Part shown: positions 23,573-25,286 of the stretch, in pieces
How positions within the stretch are numbered: the first letter of the stretch is position 1
Layout of the letters: every line of letters starts with the position of its first letter
DNA from: Pseudomonadota bacterium
GTDB lineage: Bacteria; Myxococcota_A; Polyangia; Haliangiales; Haliangiaceae
NCBI GenBank assembly: GCA_023428295.1
Contig: JAEYYV010000015.1
Coordinates: 1 to 25,286, forward strand
Direction of reading: 5' to 3'
Length of the DNA stretch: 25,286 bases
Position numbers and translations under genes: made by a program
The notes under the pieces: generated by a model
Seen by the model: the letters and a program-made list of their open reading frames with translations, nothing else
Told to the model about the DNA's origin: nothing
The model's database searches: none

Positions 23573-23938
23573 ATGGCGCGCGTGCTCGTGATCGACGACG
23601 AACCGGACGTGGTCCGGCTGATCGTCAAGGTGCTCTCCGGTCGCGGCCACGTGGTGCAAGTCGCGCGGGACGGTGCGAGCGCGCTCGCGCGCGTGAAGCA
23701 CGAGCCGCCCGACGTGATCCTGCTCGACAGCGATCTGCCCAAGATCGACGGCGCGGAGGTCTGCCGTCGCATCAAGACCGACGAGACCACCACGCAGATC
23801 CCGGTCGTGATGATGACGTCGTCGTATATCGACATCTACGACGTGGGCGCCGAGGGCGGCCCCGAAGCGTTCGTCGTGCGTCCGTTCGTGCGCGAAGTGC
23901 TCGCGAACGTCGTCGAGCGCGTGCTCTTCCGTCGCTGA
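23573..23938 (+). CDS. Single-domain response regulator (receiver only)
   Basis: The 121-residue CheY-like receiver has no output domain. Acidic-pocket residues are in VIDDEPD, the phospho-acceptor is Asp52 in VILLDSDLPKIDG, and the conserved Thr is in VVMMTSS. The usual catalytic lysine of the (T/S)KPF motif is replaced by Arg103 (FVVRPF), and the loop before it (YIDIYDVGAEGGPEAF) is longer than normal. Such receivers act through protein contact. No cognate kinase is adjacent; the kinase-like protein at 20027-20704 is the nearest candidate, without direct evidence. It is 14 bases upstream of the COG0523 gene and probably co-transcribed. Confidence 0.92.
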   Translation: MARVLVIDDEPDVVRLIVKVLSGRGHVVQVARDGASALARVKHEPPDVILLDSDLPKIDGAEVCRRIKTDETTTQIPVVMMTSSYIDIYDVGAEGGPEAFVVRPFVREVLANVVERVLFRR

Positions 23939-23952
23939 AGCACGAGGACGTG

Positions 23953-24918
23953 ATGACCGACCGCGTTCCGTTCACGATCCTGACCGGCTGGCTCGGCGCG
24001 GGGAAGACCACCGCGCTGAACCGCATGCTCGCCGCGCAACACGGCAAGCGCATCGCGGTGCTGGTCAACGAGCTGGGCCGTATCTCGATCGACACGCAGC
24101 TCATCGTCGGGCGCGGCGGCGACGTGCTCGAGCTCGCGGGCGGTTGCATCTGCTGCTCGGTCGATCTCAAGAACGATCTGTGGGACGGCATCGGCGACAT
24201 CATCACGCGCGCGAAGCCCGATCACGTCGTGCTGGAGACCACGGGCATCGCCGAGCCGGCCGCGATCCTCGACGGGCTCGTGAAGGTCTCGGACGCGGTC
24301 CGCGAGCGCATCTTGCCCGCTGGCGTGGTCTGCGTCGTCGACGCGGAGTCGGGCGCGGATGCGCTCTCGCGTCGCGACGAAGCACGCGAGCAAGTCGCGA
24401 GCGCCGATCGCGTGCTGCTGTCCAAGCTCGACGTCGCCACGGCCGACGCGGTGATCCGCACGCACGCGCAGCTCGACTCGCTCGCTCCGCACGCCGAGCG
24501 CGCCGCGTTCCACGCCGACGATGCGGGCGCGCGCGCGATGACCGCGTGGGTCGTCGAGCCGCGCACGCTGCGCGCGTGGTCGTCGCGTCCGCACGCGCAC
24601 GCCGACGATCACGAGGCTCACCCCCACGGCAACCAGCTCGTCGCGGTGGCGTTCACCGACGACGCGCCGCTGGTCGGCGAGCGCGTGCTGCAGGTGATCG
24701 AGCAGCTCGGCGATCGGCTCGTGCGCGCGAAGGGCTTCGTGCATCTCGCCAATGACTCGCGCCGCGGCTTCGTCGAGCGCGCGGGCGTTCGCACGGAGCT
24801 GCGCCACGACGGTGAGTGGGGCGAGGCCCCGCGCCGCACGGAGCTCGTGCTCATCGGTGAAGGCCTCGACGAGGCGGCGCTTCATCGCGCGCTCCGGGCG
24901 TGTCGCGCGGGCGCTTAG
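23953..24918 (+). CDS. COG0523/CobW-family GTPase, putative metallochaperone
   Basis: The 321-residue G3E-family GTPase has Walker A GWLGAGKTT, the metal-binding CxCC motif GGCICCS (Cys65, Cys67, Cys68), switch region LETTGIAEP and SKLD in place of NKxD. A histidine-rich stretch (HAHADDHEAHPHGN) separates the GTPase and C-terminal CobW domains. Members insert or allocate zinc, cobalt or iron to target enzymes. The specific metal cannot be told here, although the His-rich loop often goes with zinc handling. ATG 23953 follows a GAGG site; GTG 23950 is equally placed. No Zur-like operator was recognised upstream. Confidence 0.9.
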   Translation: MTDRVPFTILTGWLGAGKTTALNRMLAAQHGKRIAVLVNELGRISIDTQLIVGRGGDVLELAGGCICCSVDLKNDLWDGIGDIITRAKPDHVVLETTGIAEPAAILDGLVKVSDAVRERILPAGVVCVVDAESGADALSRRDEAREQVASADRVLLSKLDVATADAVIRTHAQLDSLAPHAERAAFHADDAGARAMTAWVVEPRTLRAWSSRPHAHADDHEAHPHGNQLVAVAFTDDAPLVGERVLQVIEQLGDRLVRAKGFVHLANDSRRGFVERAGVRTELRHDGEWGEAPRRTELVLIGEGLDEAALHRALRACRAGA

Positions 24919-24938
24919 CTCGAGTCAGCTCACGCTCG

Positions 24939-25286
24939 CTACCGCGTCCACGCAGCGGCTCGCACTTGCGCGAGCGCGGCTTCGCCCGCGATGAGGCCCG
25001 CGTCGTCGGCATCGTGCACGGCGAGGCCGACGAGATCGCCGCCTGCCGGTACGTGGCCGAAGGCGGCATCGACGGCGATCCACTTCGTGCCGGTCCAGCT
25101 GACGGCCCAGCGATGGCGCACCAAGCGCTCGCCATCGTTCGCGCGATCGACGCGCAAGCCCGTCACTACCCGCGTCGGGATCTGCGAGCGCTGCGCGACC
25201 GCCGCGTAGGCCAGCGCGAACGTCGTGCAGTCACCGGCGGTCGCGGTGCTCGCGTCGCGCGGCGTGGCGATCGCGGCGCCCAGGTC
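24939..25286 (-). CDS. Transglutaminase-like protein, C-terminal part only
   Basis: This frame enters from the right edge and ends with TAG at 24939. The visible 115 residues contain the transglutaminase/protease core: catalytic Cys in AGDCTTFALAYAAVAQ, then IPTRVVTGL, catalytic His in RHRWAVSW and Asp in WIAVDAAFG. The final part (VHDADDAGLIAGEAALAQ) is helical. Such bacterial proteins are usually secreted or membrane-linked cysteine peptidases or amidases; the N terminus lies outside the window, so location is unknown. The gene converges on the COG0523 gene with a 20-base gap. Confidence 0.8.
   Translation of the reverse strand, partial: DLGAAIATPRDASTATAGDCTTFALAYAAVAQRSQIPTRVVTGLRVDRANDGERLVRHRWAVSWTGTKWIAVDAAFGHVPAGGDLVGLAVHDADDAGLIAGEAALAQVRAAAWTR

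Overview
The window comes from a GC-rich chromosome (about two thirds G+C by eye) with dense, often overlapping genes, GTG/TTG starts and strong third-position GC bias. The combination of rpoN, hpf, ptsN, hprK, rapZ, ptsH and ptsI in one neighbourhood, with a DUF4388 (PATAN) protein, a PD40-propeller/outer-membrane protein and a YfhO-type membrane protein, points to a Gram-negative delta-proteobacterial lineage, most likely Myxococcota. This is inferred from gene content only.

Left part (1-7871): an accessory-looking region of mostly uncharacterised genes. It opens with a truncated FAD-linked oxidase on the minus strand. A plus-strand pair follows: a membrane protein, then a protein with two DcrB/PsbP-like halves that overlaps it by 4 bp. 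Next is a very glycine-rich protein with two near-identical glycine-zipper blocks. After a bidirectional hairpin come a small minus-strand protein, an O-methyltransferase-type protein on the plus strand, and a four-gene minus-strand operon that contains a paralogue of the small protein. A related 39-bp element lies upstream of both the glycine-zipper gene and the methyltransferase gene.

Centre (7872-17151): the sigma-54/nitrogen-PTS locus. rpoN is followed by a small helical protein and a YfhO-family membrane protein, then hpf (long form), ptsN, hprK, rapZ, ptsH and ptsI. From ptsN onward the genes are spaced by 1 bp or overlap by 1-4 bp, so they are probably translated as a coupled unit. HPr keeps both His20 (EI site) and Ser51 (HprK site). 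No sugar permease is present, which fits a regulatory PTS.

Right part (17148-25286): the same coupled chain runs on into a 960-residue secreted protein (zinc metallopeptidase motif, PD40 propeller, predicted C-terminal beta-barrel) and then a histidine-kinase-like ATPase with a damaged N box. On the minus strand are a DUF4388 protein and a small membrane protein. Divergent from these are a TlpA-type thioredoxin, an array of seven 11-bp direct repeats, a single-domain response regulator and a COG0523/CobW-type GTPase. A truncated transglutaminase-like gene closes the window. No tRNA, rRNA, CRISPR array or insertion sequence was recognised, and there is no gene-free stretch longer than about 180 bases.
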